NCBI RefSeq assembly: GCF_017303315.1
Contig: NZ_JAFKOI010000002.1
Location: forward strand, 279,396 to 343,395
Direction: 5' to 3'
Source: Bacillus sp. NTK071
Lineage (GTDB): Bacteria > Bacillota > Bacilli > Bacillales > Guptibacillaceae
DNA length: 64,000 bases
A program made the position numbers and the translations under genes. Below the pieces are notes generated by a model, which was given only the letters and a program-made list of their open reading frames with translations, was not told the DNA's origin and made no database searches. Every line of letters begins with the position of its first letter. Positions within the stretch are counted from its first letter, which is position 1. Of this stretch, positions 35,891 through 44,647 are shown piece after piece.

Positions 35891-36862
35891 CTAATTGATT
35901 AATTTTGTTTTCACAAGCCATGCGCCCCCAATTACGCCAGCATCATTGCCAAGAGTAGCAATCGCAAAATCGGAACCTTCTTTCACACGTGGGAGTGCGT
36001 ATTTCTCAAATTGCTTACTTAATGGAGTTAGCAAAGATTCCCCTGCTTTAGATACGCCTCCACCAATTACAATTTTTGATGGATTCAACGAATTGGCTAA
36101 GTTTGCTATTGCAAGACCGAGGTGGAATGTCACATTTTGCACCACAGTGATCGCATAATGATCTTGTAATTCTGAAGCTTCAAAAATGTCGCGAGAAGTT
36201 AATTCATGATTTTCCTGGTATGTATCATAAAGCTTACTTTCTTGATGGGACTCAAGATCCTCCATTGCAATGCGAACAATACCTGTTGCAGAAGCTATTG
36301 TTTCAAGACAACCCGTTTTACCACAGTTACACGGTGCTCCTCCGTCAGCAATCGATGTGATGTGACCAATTTCTCCAGCCATCCCATTTGTACCATGAAT
36401 GATTGTACCATTGGTAATAATTCCCCCACCAACGCCAGTACCTAGCGTAACACAGAGTAAATCCCTTGCCCCATCACCTGCACCGCGCCACATTTCACCG
36501 AGTGCAGCTATATTGGCATCGTTATCAATGATCACAGGAAGTCCAGTTTCTAGCTCCAACTTGTCTTTTAATGGAAAATTCCTCCACCCAATATTAACTG
36601 CATGGTAAATAAAACCTGTTTCCATTTCAATAAACCCTGGTGCTCCCATTCCAATTCCAGCAAAGTGCTCTTTCTTTGCACCAATTTCTTCTACTTTATC
36701 GTCAATGGCGCGTGCAATATGCATTGTAATATGACGACCTTCTTCCGATTTATCTGTAGGTATTTCCCATTTGTGCTGAATTTCACCATAATAATTCAGG
36801 AAGGCAAGTTTAATTGTCGTCCCACCTAAATCAACACCAATCAACCACTTCTCATCTTTCAT
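35891..36862 (-). CDS. glcK: Glucokinase, ROK family
   Basis: A 323-residue ROK-family sugar kinase. The phosphate-binding [11 protein letters not shown] is at the N-terminus, GVDLGG and [15 protein letters not shown] follow, the catalytic Asp is in [12 protein letters not shown], and [10 protein letters not shown] supplies the zinc site with the preceding GEIGH. Bacillus GlcK phosphorylates glucose. The ATG at 36862 has GGGTGG six bases upstream; an ATG two codons earlier would be too close. It follows the nitroreductase gene in the yqgQ-nitroreductase-glcK set. Confidence 0.93.
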   Translation of the reverse strand: MKDEKWLIGVDLGGTTIKLAFLNYYGEIQHKWEIPTDKSEEGRHITMHIARAIDDKVEEIGAKKEHFAGIGMGAPGFIEMETGFIYHAVNIGWRNFPLKDKLELETGLPVIIDNDANIAALGEMWRGAGDGARDLLCVTLGTGVGGGIITNGTIIHGTNGMAGEIGHITSIADGGAPCNCGKTGCLETIASATGIVRIAMEDLESHQESKLYDTYQENHELTSRDIFEASELQDHYAITVVQNVTFHLGLAIANLANSLNPSKIVIGGGVSKAGESLLTPLSKQFEKYALPRVKEGSDFAIATLGNDAGVIGGAWLVKTKLIN

Positions 36863-36892
36863 CTTCATCCACCCTTTTTAACAGAATTAACA

Positions 36893-37642
36893 CTACTTCA
36901 ATGGAAAACCTTTGTTCTCGAGAAACTTCTTCATATAAGTTCGAACCGGAGTGCTTAATTTATTGGCCATAAGTGAAGACCATCCCGCTTTTCGTTGTCC
37001 ACCGGTTCTCGCTTCGTAGTAAGCTGAAATGGTTCGATCGTATTCTCTTAAACTATCTTTAAATGCTTCGTTATCCTGCTCATATTCATCAACATGATAG
37101 ATGTTATCAAGCGGTAAACGCGGTTTTACATCTGGCTCTTGATCTGGATAGCCAACACATAGTCCAAATAACGGGACTACATAATTCGGTAGGTTTAAAA
37201 GTTCACTAACCTCTTCAAGTGCATTCCGAATTCCTCCAATATAACAGATTCCAAGACCCATCGATTCGGCCGCAACGCTTGCATTTTGAGCTGCTAGTGA
37301 AGCATCAATTAATCCAACCATAAACTTCTCTGTTGTTTGAGTTGTTTCTGTAACAGATGTCCCATGCATTTCTGCTGCTGCATGATGACGATAATAATCT
37401 GCACAGAAAATAAAGAAATGACCATTTTTCTCAACGTAACTTTGTTCACCTGCTAGTTTTGCTAGCTTCTTCTTTTTTTCTTGATTTTTAACTCCTATAA
37501 TTGAATACGCTTGAATGTAGCTCGACGTTGATGCAGATTGAGCTGCTTTTACAAGCGTAAAGATTTGTTCATCAGTCAACTGCTCATCTTTAAAAGCCCT
37601 AATTGAGCGATGGGCGAGCATTGTTTCAATTGTTTGATTCAT
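36893..37642 (-). CDS. NADPH-dependent FMN nitroreductase (NfsA/NfrA type)
   Basis: A 249-residue flavoprotein of the oxygen-insensitive NfsA/Frp family. The FMN-binding HRSIRAFKDEQLT is at about 10-22, SSYIQAYSIIGV follows, and AAESMGLGICYIGGIRN and LFGLCVGYPDQEPDVKPRLP are characteristic of this group rather than of the smaller NfsB type. It would reduce flavin, nitroaromatics or quinones. The start overlaps yqgQ by 17 bp and has GGGAGAG upstream. Its insertion between yqgQ and glcK is not what I recall from B. subtilis. Confidence 0.87.
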   Translation of the reverse strand: MNQTIETMLAHRSIRAFKDEQLTDEQIFTLVKAAQSASTSSYIQAYSIIGVKNQEKKKKLAKLAGEQSYVEKNGHFFIFCADYYRHHAAAEMHGTSVTETTQTTEKFMVGLIDASLAAQNASVAAESMGLGICYIGGIRNALEEVSELLNLPNYVVPLFGLCVGYPDQEPDVKPRLPLDNIYHVDEYEQDNEAFKDSLREYDRTISAYYEARTGGQRKAGWSSLMANKLSTPVRTYMKKFLENKGFPLK

Positions 37643-37838
37643 GTTTGTCTCTCTCCCTGCTGATTTCATTTCGAAGAATCATTTTAGCGACAAGATAATC
37701 ATCTTGTTCAACCATTTTCATTTCATAAATCTCTTGTAGCTCTTCTTCCATTAATTCAAGATCGCCTAACCTATTCCCAGTATAGACAATCATGCCAAAT
37801 CGTTTTAAAAGCTGTTGCACATCAAATAATGTTTTCAT
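37626..37838 (-). CDS. yqgQ: YqgQ (DUF910)
   Basis: A 70-residue protein, MKTLFDVQQLLKRFGMIVYTGNRLGDLELMEEELQEIY, matching the small helical DUF910 family, probably a three-helix bundle. The ATG at 37838 is preceded by GTGAGGAAA. It is the first gene of the yqgQ-nitroreductase-glcK unit. Conserved with glucokinase in Bacillus, but no role is known to me. Confidence 0.88.
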   Translation of the reverse strand: MKTLFDVQQLLKRFGMIVYTGNRLGDLELMEEELQEIYEMKMVEQDDYLVAKMILRNEISRERDKHESNN

Positions 37839-37898
37839 TTTCCTCACCACACTTATTATAGCAATCCCTTACTGTAAAAAAAATGATTAAGCACAAAT

Positions 37899-37934
37899 AG
37901 AATGCATTCTCCTCTATTAGGAGAATGCATTCTG
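37899..37934 (-). terminator. Probable terminator after the SpoVAF-like gene
   Basis: Perfect stem AGAATGCATTCTCCT / AGGAGAATGCATTCT, followed on the minus strand only by ATTTGTGC. The stem is strong but the T-run is poor, so leakage into yqgQ is possible. Confidence 0.6.
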
Positions 37935-37937
37935 TAT

Positions 37938-39401
37938 TTAACGGTCTGGATCTTTCGGATGAAGAACTGTTGGTCTTCTGTTTTTAATCGGCATTGGTGA
38001 GCGGAAAATAACGTCTCTAAATGCTCGATAAGAGAATGGAATAAACGGCCATAAATATGGTATATGAAACGACTTTGTTCTAATCAAAAGGAACATCCAT
38101 AGTGTAAATCCAACAACAAAGCCAGATACTCCAAATACTGCCGTTAAGAGTAATAATGCAAGTCGAAATAGTCGATTCGCAAGACTTAACTCATAAGAAG
38201 GAGTTGCAAATGTACCCATTGCAGCAAGTGCAAGATACAAGATAACCTCATTTATGAACAATCCAACTTCTACAGCAACTTGGCCAATTAGAATAGCTGA
38301 AACAAGACCAAGTGCTGTAGCTAAGGCGGATGGTGTATGTATCGTAGCCATCCGCAAAATATCAAGTCCTAATTCAATCAAAAGAAACTGCACAAATAGT
38401 GGGAGAGTACCACTCTCATCGACCCCTATAAACTGCATGTTCGAACCAAGTAACCTTGGATTTGTAGCAAATAAGTACCAGAGAGGCAGTATGAAGATAC
38501 CAATCCACACTGCAATAAACCTTACTAGTCTCATATACGCTCCCACCAAAGGTTTTTGTCTATATTCCTCAGCGTGCTGAAGGTGATGCCAGAAGGTTGT
38601 AGGCGTTATTAATACACTCGGTGAACCGTCTACATATATTAAAACGTGTCCTTCATAAAGATGAATAGCTGCAGTATCTGGTCGCTCTGTGTACCTAACG
38701 AGTGGATAAGGATTTAGTGGCCGTCCACAAATAAACTCCTCTATCGTTTTTTCACCCATTGGTAACCCATCCGTATCAATCTTACTAACGGAATCTTTAA
38801 TTTTCTTAACAATTTCCGGATCAGCTATATCTTCAATATAACTGATACAAATATCCGTCTTTGATCTTCTGCCAACCTGCATGTACTCCATACGTAGTGT
38901 CTTATCTCTTACTCTTCTTCTCGTAAGTGATGTATTAAATATAATCGTTTCAACAAAGCCATCCCGTGCCCCTCTCGTCACTCGTTCCAAATCTGGTTCT
39001 TGTGGACCACGAACAGGATACGTTCTTGCGTCAATCATAATAATTTCGCTCATACCCTCTACCACTAGTGCTGTAGGTCCTGCAAGCACTAAGTCCATGA
39101 CAACATCAAGGTCCTTCTGTCTGTCAATTTCCACATATGGGATATGAACTTTCATTAATTTCTCAAGAGGATCTGGTTCAAGTTGATCCGGTTCAAGTCT
39201 AGATAGAAGCTTCATCAAATAATGGAGAATGTCATCTTTAACAAATCCATCTATTAAAAACATGGCCATTTTTCTTCCTGCATACTCAAGATCAAGCTGA
39301 ATAACATCAAAGCTTTTTTCTACCCCGAGCTCTTTATGTAGGAAATCTATATTTTTCTCAAAAGACTGACTAACTGGATGAATTATTTTTTTATCAGACA
39401 T
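37938..39401 (-). CDS. SpoVAF/GerA-family spore germination protein
   Basis: A 487-residue GerA-family A-subunit-like protein. The soluble N-terminal part (about 1-270) contains LRMEYMQVGRRSKTDICISYIEDIADPEIV, and PYPLVRYTERPDTAAIHLYEGHVLIYVDGSP precedes about five membrane segments from residue 295 on. These match the SpoVAF branch, associated with the SpoVA dipicolinate channel and germination receptors. Here it lies alone, not next to spoVA genes, so it may be a stand-alone paralogue. GAGGAGGGGG precedes the ATG. It points to a spore-forming host. Confidence 0.87.
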   Translation of the reverse strand: MSDKKIIHPVSQSFEKNIDFLHKELGVEKSFDVIQLDLEYAGRKMAMFLIDGFVKDDILHYLMKLLSRLEPDQLEPDPLEKLMKVHIPYVEIDRQKDLDVVMDLVLAGPTALVVEGMSEIIMIDARTYPVRGPQEPDLERVTRGARDGFVETIIFNTSLTRRRVRDKTLRMEYMQVGRRSKTDICISYIEDIADPEIVKKIKDSVSKIDTDGLPMGEKTIEEFICGRPLNPYPLVRYTERPDTAAIHLYEGHVLIYVDGSPSVLITPTTFWHHLQHAEEYRQKPLVGAYMRLVRFIAVWIGIFILPLWYLFATNPRLLGSNMQFIGVDESGTLPLFVQFLLIELGLDILRMATIHTPSALATALGLVSAILIGQVAVEVGLFINEVILYLALAAMGTFATPSYELSLANRLFRLALLLLTAVFGVSGFVVGFTLWMFLLIRTKSFHIPYLWPFIPFSYRAFRDVIFRSPMPIKNRRPTVLHPKDPDR

Positions 39402-39471
39402 AGGTCCCCCTCCTCATATCCATCATTCACCATTCTTTACCATTGCATACCTGCTGAATAATTGGGCACAA

Positions 39472-39501
39472 AAAAGCCAGCCTCACAGATGAGACTGGCT
39501 T
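39472..39501 (-). terminator. Terminator of the M42 peptidase gene
   Basis: Minus-strand stem AAGCCAGTCTCA / TGAGGCTGGCTT with one mismatch, followed by TTTTTTGTG. Confidence 0.85.
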
Positions 39502-39507
39502 CCAAAT

Positions 39508-40560
39508 TCAATCAATCATTGATGATTGAAGATATTTATAAATTAAGTTAGCTGTATGCAACATTGAATCTTGATGTGTGCGTTCGTATGCGTGTGATGC
39601 ATCAATTCCTGGCCCAATGAGAGCATGACGCACATCTGCGCCAGCTCGAATCGCAGCAGAAGCATCTGAACCATAGTAAGGATAAATATCCAACTTATAT
39701 GCGATATTAAACTCCTCAGCGAGACTAACAAGATGCTTACGCAAACGGTAGTGATATGGACCGCTTGAATCCTTTGCACAAATGGACACTGTATACTCGT
39801 CTGAAGATTGACCGTCACCAAGTGCTCCCATATCAACCGCTATGTATTCAACTGTCTCATCCGGAATATTAGAATTTCCGCCGTAACCGATTTCTTCATT
39901 GTTTGAGATTAAAAAATGGGTTGTATATGGAAGAGTGATATTCTCTTCTTTTAGCTTTTTAATATTCGCAAGCAATAGTGCAACACTTGCTTTGTCATCT
40001 AGGTGTCGGGATTTAATAAATCCGCTCTCTGTTAGTTGTACTCGTGGGTCAAATGCAGTGAAATCACCAACGCGAATACCAAGATCTTCAACATCTTTTA
40101 CCGAGAATACACGTTCATCTAGGCGAACTTCCATATTCTTCTCATCGCGTTTTACATCGCCATTATTTTTGTACACGTGAACAGACGTCTGATGCAAAAG
40201 AATTGTTCCTGTATAACGTTTCCCAGTCGATGTAATGATTTCACAGTACTCTCCTTCAATAGCGTTAAAGCGAAACCCTCCTATTAGAGAAAGGCGTAGA
40301 CGACCGTCACTTTTAATTTCTTTAACCATAGCACCGAGAGTATCCACATGCGCAGTTAACATGCGATGCTTAGAAGAATCAGCACCTTCAATCGTAGCAA
40401 TAAGTCCCCCCTTATTATTTCGATAGGTTGGGACGTTAAGTTCCTGCATTCTACCTTCTACCCAACTAATTACTTCATCAGTAAAGCCAGAAGGACTTGG
40501 AATACGAACTAAATCCCTAGTTGTGTTTAGAAGCTCTTCTGCATAAAAATAGTCATTCAT
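39508..40560 (-). CDS. M42-family metallopeptidase (glutamyl aminopeptidase/cellulase M-like)
   Basis: A 350-residue dinuclear-zinc aminopeptidase. Ligands and catalytic residues are visible in LTAHVDTLGAMV (His, Asp), SRHLDDKASVAL (Asp), ISNNEEIGYGG (two Glu), AVDMGA (Asp) and IDASHAYERTH (His). Family members form large cytoplasmic dodecamers that degrade peptides. The ATG at 40560 is nine bases after GAGAGG, better placed than the ATG three codons before. It is divergent from the following secreted unknown. Confidence 0.88.
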   Translation of the reverse strand: MNDYFYAEELLNTTRDLVRIPSPSGFTDEVISWVEGRMQELNVPTYRNNKGGLIATIEGADSSKHRMLTAHVDTLGAMVKEIKSDGRLRLSLIGGFRFNAIEGEYCEIITSTGKRYTGTILLHQTSVHVYKNNGDVKRDEKNMEVRLDERVFSVKDVEDLGIRVGDFTAFDPRVQLTESGFIKSRHLDDKASVALLLANIKKLKEENITLPYTTHFLISNNEEIGYGGNSNIPDETVEYIAVDMGALGDGQSSDEYTVSICAKDSSGPYHYRLRKHLVSLAEEFNIAYKLDIYPYYGSDASAAIRAGADVRHALIGPGIDASHAYERTHQDSMLHTANLIYKYLQSSMID

Positions 40561-40670
40561 TGCATTCATCCTCTCTTTAGCCATAATCTCGTTCTTTAAT
40601 AATCCTTCTTCATAAATCGGCTTAAACCATCATAAATATGATGACAAGCTTATTGATTTGGAGGTTAGGG

Positions 40671-41561
40671 ATGATCAAAAAAGTACAATACACGATAATG
40701 TTAGGAATGATTGGAGTTTTTGCTCTCATCCTTGTTAACACAAATAACAATCCTGTTCGAGAGTCATTCACGTATTTCCCTCCCGATCCAGACGTCTCAT
40801 TTGTATCAGCAAGTACTTCTCTATCTATTCTAACGCAGGAAGATGAAGATGAATACACCTTGAATTGGAAGTCAGAATCCACTCTTAGTGAAGTAGCCTA
40901 CCTTCGCCAGGATTTATCGTTTCTATATGAGGAAGGTCGCTTAATTGATACGATGTCAATCTGGAAAGAAAACACGGCAACAATTCAACAAAAAGAGAAA
41001 TTCACTAGCGAAGATAGCGGACATTATGAAGCAATAAGCTATCATTATGGTGAAATTCATTACCCTAACGACATCATTAGAAGTGCACAGGAAATGAGTT
41101 ATGATCAACTCTATGTTATCGACTCACCAATGACACCACTTGAATCATTTAAAAAAGCAACGAATGAAGAAGAAAAAGAATGGGAATACATTCTTGACCA
41201 TGCGATGCTTCAACAATCCCAATTGGTTTTCAAAGCCATGATAACAGAATATAAAATTCATCCTGAGGACTACTACATCATTCCTTTAACGTCGCTTTAC
41301 CTCTATCAAGATAAACCTCTACCTGGCTTATCTTTGAATCAGACAACAGACGTAATCGGAGGAATCTGGGAAGGGCTATACAAAAATTATTTTTTAGGGG
41401 TTGAGACAACAGGAGGACGAACTGAATCACCTATAGGCAGCACAATTCCTATTATCTTACTTCATAAACAATCTCCATACCTCCTGGTTTTATTCCAAAG
41501 TAAGACCGGAAAAAATATCGAACTCATTCAATATCTCAATGAGCCTATATTAGATAGATAG
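40671..41561 (+). CDS. Uncharacterised membrane-anchored protein (296 aa)
   Basis: Not recognised. The ATG has GGAGG six bases upstream, so it is a real gene. A basic start MIKKVQYTIMLGMIGVFALILV forms an uncleaved signal anchor, followed by a Pro-rich short linker and an acidic extracellular domain (EDEDEYTLNWKSES). The C-terminal part has SLYLYQDKPLPGL and GGRTESPIGSTIPIILLHKQSPY. There is no lipobox, LysM or catalytic motif. In sporulating bacteria such anchored proteins can be germination or coat factors, but this is only a guess. It is followed by decayed repeat sequence. Confidence 0.75.
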   Translation: MIKKVQYTIMLGMIGVFALILVNTNNNPVRESFTYFPPDPDVSFVSASTSLSILTQEDEDEYTLNWKSESTLSEVAYLRQDLSFLYEEGRLIDTMSIWKENTATIQQKEKFTSEDSGHYEAISYHYGEIHYPNDIIRSAQEMSYDQLYVIDSPMTPLESFKKATNEEEKEWEYILDHAMLQQSQLVFKAMITEYKIHPEDYYIIPLTSLYLYQDKPLPGLSLNQTTDVIGGIWEGLYKNYFLGVETTGGRTESPIGSTIPIILLHKQSPYLLVLFQSKTGKNIELIQYLNEPILDR

Positions 41562-41864
41562 GATTATAAAAGAAGGCTCCTTTCGTAACTAATGGCTATA
41601 AGAGTAGTTATTGATTTCCTCGGCACTGATGTCGTTTCAATGAGATCCAGCTCTATCAAGAACAACATTCTTATAGAAAGGCTATGTTAATGAGTGGTGT
41701 TGATTTTTAGCTAATTTACGCCCTGTGATGACCAATCGCTTAGAGCAAATTCATTTGCTCAGGCGAGTGAAACTAAGGTTTCAATCGAATAAGTCAAAAA
41801 TCGAGAAATCAACAAAGGAAGCTAACAAAACCTATAGAGAAGATCCTAAAAGAAAGAAGACACT
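41562..41864. repeat. Gene-free stretch with decayed dispersed repeat sequence
   Basis: The part at 41573-41690 shares GGCTC(C/T)TTTCGT and TATAAGAGTAGT, then TTGAT(C/T)TCC, with the element at 28470-28594 (compare 41597-41619 with 28502-28524). The rest, to about 41830, contains TGTTGATTTTTAGC and an inverse-like AATCGAGAAATCAACA. I see no ORF or terminator for the converging genes here. Taken as remnants of one or two intergenic repeats. Confidence 0.55.
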
Positions 41865-42569
41865 TTAAACACTTAAAAGATGCAACAATTGTTGGTATGT
41901 AGAAACTTCAGGAACGTGTTTAATGGACTGTTCAATTTGTTCATTTCGTGAATTAAAATAAATGGCATCGAAGCCAGCTTCTATGGCTGGCTCTATGTCA
42001 TGCTCCCATGTGTCACCAATATATAGATAACGCCCCTTCTCTTTCATCACATAGTTAAAGAAATCAAGTTCAGGCTTAGCTAGGCCGACTTCCTCTGAGA
42101 TAAATATATTTTCTCTTGGGAACCACTGTAACATGCGGAGCGTTTTTATTTTTGCCATTTGAGTTTGCTTTCGACCATTTGTAATGATACCTAAATGAAT
42201 GTTTCTAAGCTGAAGACGAGATAACAGAAGAGAAGTATCAGAATAAAGTTCTGCGAAAGACGCCACCTTCGATTGATATTCTTTCTGGAATGCGAGAGCT
42301 TCCTCTTCTGAACATGGTAAATCAAATGCTTCGTTCGCTTTACAATACCGTTGAATTTGATAGGTATTCCTTGACCACTTTCCTTTCTCGTAATTCTCCC
42401 AGAATTGATCACAATACGTTTTAAATACTTTAAACCACTGAGTTGGTGTAATGTCAGAATCTTTTCTATTAAGCATTTGCTTCGCACAATGCTTAATGGT
42501 TCTTTGAAATGCAAGTTCGTGATCATAAAGCGTATTATCTAAATCAAAATAAATATGCGTCCACTTCAT
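41865..42569 (-). CDS. HAD-superfamily hydrolase (YjjG/5'-nucleotidase-like)
   Basis: A 234-residue HAD phosphatase. Motif I is FDLDNTLYDHE, motif II ITNGRKQ, motif III Lys in AKPELDFF and motif IV GDTWEHDIEPA, so all catalytic parts are present. The helical cap (about 20-95) is of the C1 type, as in nucleotidase or haloacid dehalogenase-like proteins. The ATG at 42569 lies 11 bases after GGAGG. The substrate is unknown. It is the last gene before the repeat-rich spacer. Confidence 0.83.
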   Translation of the reverse strand: MKWTHIYFDLDNTLYDHELAFQRTIKHCAKQMLNRKDSDITPTQWFKVFKTYCDQFWENYEKGKWSRNTYQIQRYCKANEAFDLPCSEEEALAFQKEYQSKVASFAELYSDTSLLLSRLQLRNIHLGIITNGRKQTQMAKIKTLRMLQWFPRENIFISEEVGLAKPELDFFNYVMKEKGRYLYIGDTWEHDIEPAIEAGFDAIYFNSRNEQIEQSIKHVPEVSTYQQLLHLLSV

Positions 42570-42646
42570 GTATCGTCCCACCTCCATAAACCAATCGACC
42601 TTTTGTTTACCATATTATTCTAACCCTTACATCTGGTTTATAAAAG

Positions 42647-42673
42647 AAAAAACCTCTCCACGATAGAGAGGTT
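42647..42673 (-). terminator. Terminator after the 57-residue membrane protein gene
   Basis: Minus-strand stem AACCTCTC / GAGAGGTT with a seven-base loop followed by TTTTTTCTTTT. Confidence 0.87.
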
Positions 42674-42846
42674 CAAGATAAAAAGGATGTGAAAAGCTTT
42701 TTTCTTACGCCAGGTACCTTTAACGTGTTCCCAACAACAAAGCGTCTTATAACGGCTATACCCAGCACCCCATTAAGAATGCGATAACGGTATTCGTAGA
42801 TCACTACGAGCAAAGATAATATCACAATGAGTTTCGATATTCTCAT
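42673..42846 (-). CDS. Small membrane protein (57 aa)
   Basis: Translated by hand from the minus strand. It begins MRISKLIVILSLLVVIYEYR, continues with YRILNGVLGIAVIRRFVVG and ends in a basic tail with KVPGVRKKLF. One membrane segment spans about 5-18, with a second weaker one at 24-33. The ribosome binding site AGGAGG stands seven bases before the ATG, and a good terminator follows, so it is very likely a real gene. It lies 65 bp after the NhaC-type gene and may share its transcript. Family not recognised. Confidence 0.8.
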   Translation of the reverse strand: MRISKLIVILSLLVVIYEYRYRILNGVLGIAVIRRFVVGNTLKVPGVRKKLFTSFLS

Positions 42847-42852
42847 AAGAAA

Positions 42853-42892
42853 CCTCCTGAAAAAGTACTTTAGTTCTACTGTTTACAGGAGG
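42853..42892 (-). promoter_or_regulatory. Possible ribosome-binding-site sequestering pair upstream of the 57-aa gene
   Basis: On the minus strand CCTCCTG (42886-42892) can pair over seven bases with CAGGAGG (42853-42859), which contains the ribosome binding site of the small membrane protein. The two are 26 bases apart. Pairing would hide the site; function is inferred. Confidence 0.4.
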
Positions 42893-42911
42893 GTTCTTTT
42901 TTATCCATTTT

Positions 42912-44285
42912 TTATAGTGAGGCTTTACGCATCTTGAAATCATTCCAATATCCTAGAATGATTGTAAATAGAGGGGACAACCATAGAAATATTGCAAAAG
43001 GAAGATAGCTCAGTACTGATACTCCTAGAGTTTCAGCAAAAAACGCTCCTGAAACTCCCCATGGTATCAGTGGATTCACTAATGTTCCAGCATCTTCAAG
43101 CGTACGAGATAAGTACTTACGATCTACACCTGCTTTATCATAAAAAGGTCCAAACGTTTGACCTGGAAGAAGAATAGATAAATACTGCTCCCCAGTTAAC
43201 AGGTTGACACCAATGGAAGAGCCGGCTGTTGCAGAAATTAAATGTCCTCTTCTACTAAGAAGTTTAGTTAGTCCACTCATTAGCGATTGAATGATCCCCA
43301 TAACTTGAAGAACGCCACCTAATGCAAGAGCTAGAACAATAAGGGAAACGCTCCACATCATAGATTGAAGCCCGCCTCTGTTAATAATGCCATTAACAAG
43401 GTCACTGGATGTCTCACTTACAAAACCATTTTGCATGGTAGAAAGAATACTTGTGGCAGAGTACACACTTTGAGTTAATACGGCCACAACAATTCCAGCT
43501 AAGAGTCCAGCAAATAAGGTAAGCAGTACAGGTACCCGACGCACAGCAAGTACAAGTACAATTAAAGGAGGAATTAACGTCCAGATCGATAAGTTAAACT
43601 CACTCCTTAAAACCTTAATCGCATTCTGCATGTCCTCCGGATTAACCGAAGTTGACAAGTTCTTGCTCATCATGAAGAAGAAGATAACCGTCACTATAAT
43701 AGCTGGAATCGTTGTTCTCATCATATGACGAATATGGGTGAACAGATCTACTTTTGCTACCGCTGGAGCAAAATTCGTGGTATCTGAAAGAGGGGACATT
43801 TTGTCACCAAAACATGCTCCAGATATGACAGCTCCTGCTGCAAGTGCAGGATTAACTCCCATCGCTGACCCAATTCCCATCATAGCTATTCCGATCGTAC
43901 CTATTGTCGTGAAGGAACTGCCTGTAAAACTAGATACGATAATCGTAACAATAAGTGCACTAATTAAAAACCACTCTGGTTGAATAAACTGAAGACCGCC
44001 ATATAATAATGTTGGAACAGTTCCGCTTTGCATCCAGACTGAAATCATCATACCTACAATAAACAGTATTAATATTGGCTTTAGCCCAGTCGTTATACTT
44101 TCAAGAAGTCCTTTTTCAATTCTTTCCCACTTCATTCCAAGTAGTAAGCCGAGTAAGCCCATTCCTACAATACCAGCAAGCAATGGCATATGTGGCTCCA
44201 CTTTTAATATGATTATACTGAATAACATCCAGCTCATCAGAAGCGCGATCACTGTTAGCGCCATAGAAAATGATAATTTCTTCAA
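42912..44285 (-). CDS. NhaC-family Na+/H+ antiporter-type transporter
   Basis: A protein of about 457 residues with 11-12 membrane segments. SSFTGSSFTTIGTIGIAMMGIGSAMGVNPALAAGAVISGACFGDKMSPLSDTTN is the family hallmark (quoted here in outline: FTGSS, GACFGDKMSPLSDTTN), and the second half repeats it as GVNLLTGEQYLSILLPG. NhaC-type proteins exchange Na+ and H+, and some take up amino acids. The T-box leader upstream argues for an amino-acid transporter. The TTG at 44285 has GGGAG upstream; another TTG six codons before is possible. Confidence 0.87.
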   Translation of the reverse strand: MKKLSFSMALTVIALLMSWMLFSIIILKVEPHMPLLAGIVGMGLLGLLLGMKWERIEKGLLESITTGLKPILILFIVGMMISVWMQSGTVPTLLYGGLQFIQPEWFLISALIVTIIVSSFTGSSFTTIGTIGIAMMGIGSAMGVNPALAAGAVISGACFGDKMSPLSDTTNFAPAVAKVDLFTHIRHMMRTTIPAIIVTVIFFFMMSKNLSTSVNPEDMQNAIKVLRSEFNLSIWTLIPPLIVLVLAVRRVPVLLTLFAGLLAGIVVAVLTQSVYSATSILSTMQNGFVSETSSDLVNGIINRGGLQSMMWSVSLIVLALALGGVLQVMGIIQSLMSGLTKLLSRRGHLISATAGSSIGVNLLTGEQYLSILLPGQTFGPFYDKAGVDRKYLSRTLEDAGTLVNPLIPWGVSGAFFAETLGVSVLSYLPFAIFLWLSPLFTIILGYWNDFKMRKASL

Positions 44286-44354
44286 TTGCTTTCTCTCCCT
44301 CAATCTATGTTGTCCTATCTATAGTGTTTCTTTCTCTTTACTTCTCCATTAAAA

Positions 44355-44580
44355 AAAGCCCTTCATTAATTGAAGGGACGAACGAATTCGCGGTACCACC
44401 CTTTTTGACAGTATTTACTGTCCACCTTAAATCCTCTATAACGTAAGGCACCCGACAAAGTTCAATAGATGTAAATTCACTTCTAGATGCCCTGATTTAC
44501 ACCATCCATCAGGTCTCTGCTACTGCCCTCTATTAGAAGTTACTCCTCTAAATCATCACTTTTGTACTTTTATGCTTTTG
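44355..44580 (-). ncRNA. T-box leader upstream of the NhaC-type transporter
   Basis: The minus strand contains AGGGTGGTACCGCGAATTCG, the T-box and antiterminator sequence that pairs with the tRNA acceptor end. A terminator stem CCCTTCA / TGAAGGG then follows with TTTTTTT. Upstream, AGTAACTTCTA and TAGAAGTGAATTTACATC form the specifier region of stem I. The specifier codon is ambiguous by eye: TTT directly after GAA, or TAC two bases later. Tyr would agree with NhaC-type transporters reported under tyrosine T-boxes. Confidence 0.9.
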
Positions 44581-44600
44581 CGCGTTTAAGTAACATTGTT

Positions 44601-44629
44601 ATTTTATAACCGAACTGTATCTATGTCAA
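44601..44629 (-). promoter_or_regulatory. Sigma-A promoter of the T-box/NhaC-type transcript
   Basis: Minus strand TTGACA (44624-44629), 17-bp spacer, TAAAAT (44601-44606), just before the T-box stem I. Confidence 0.85.
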
Positions 44630-44647
44630 GATCTATTCATTTACAGA

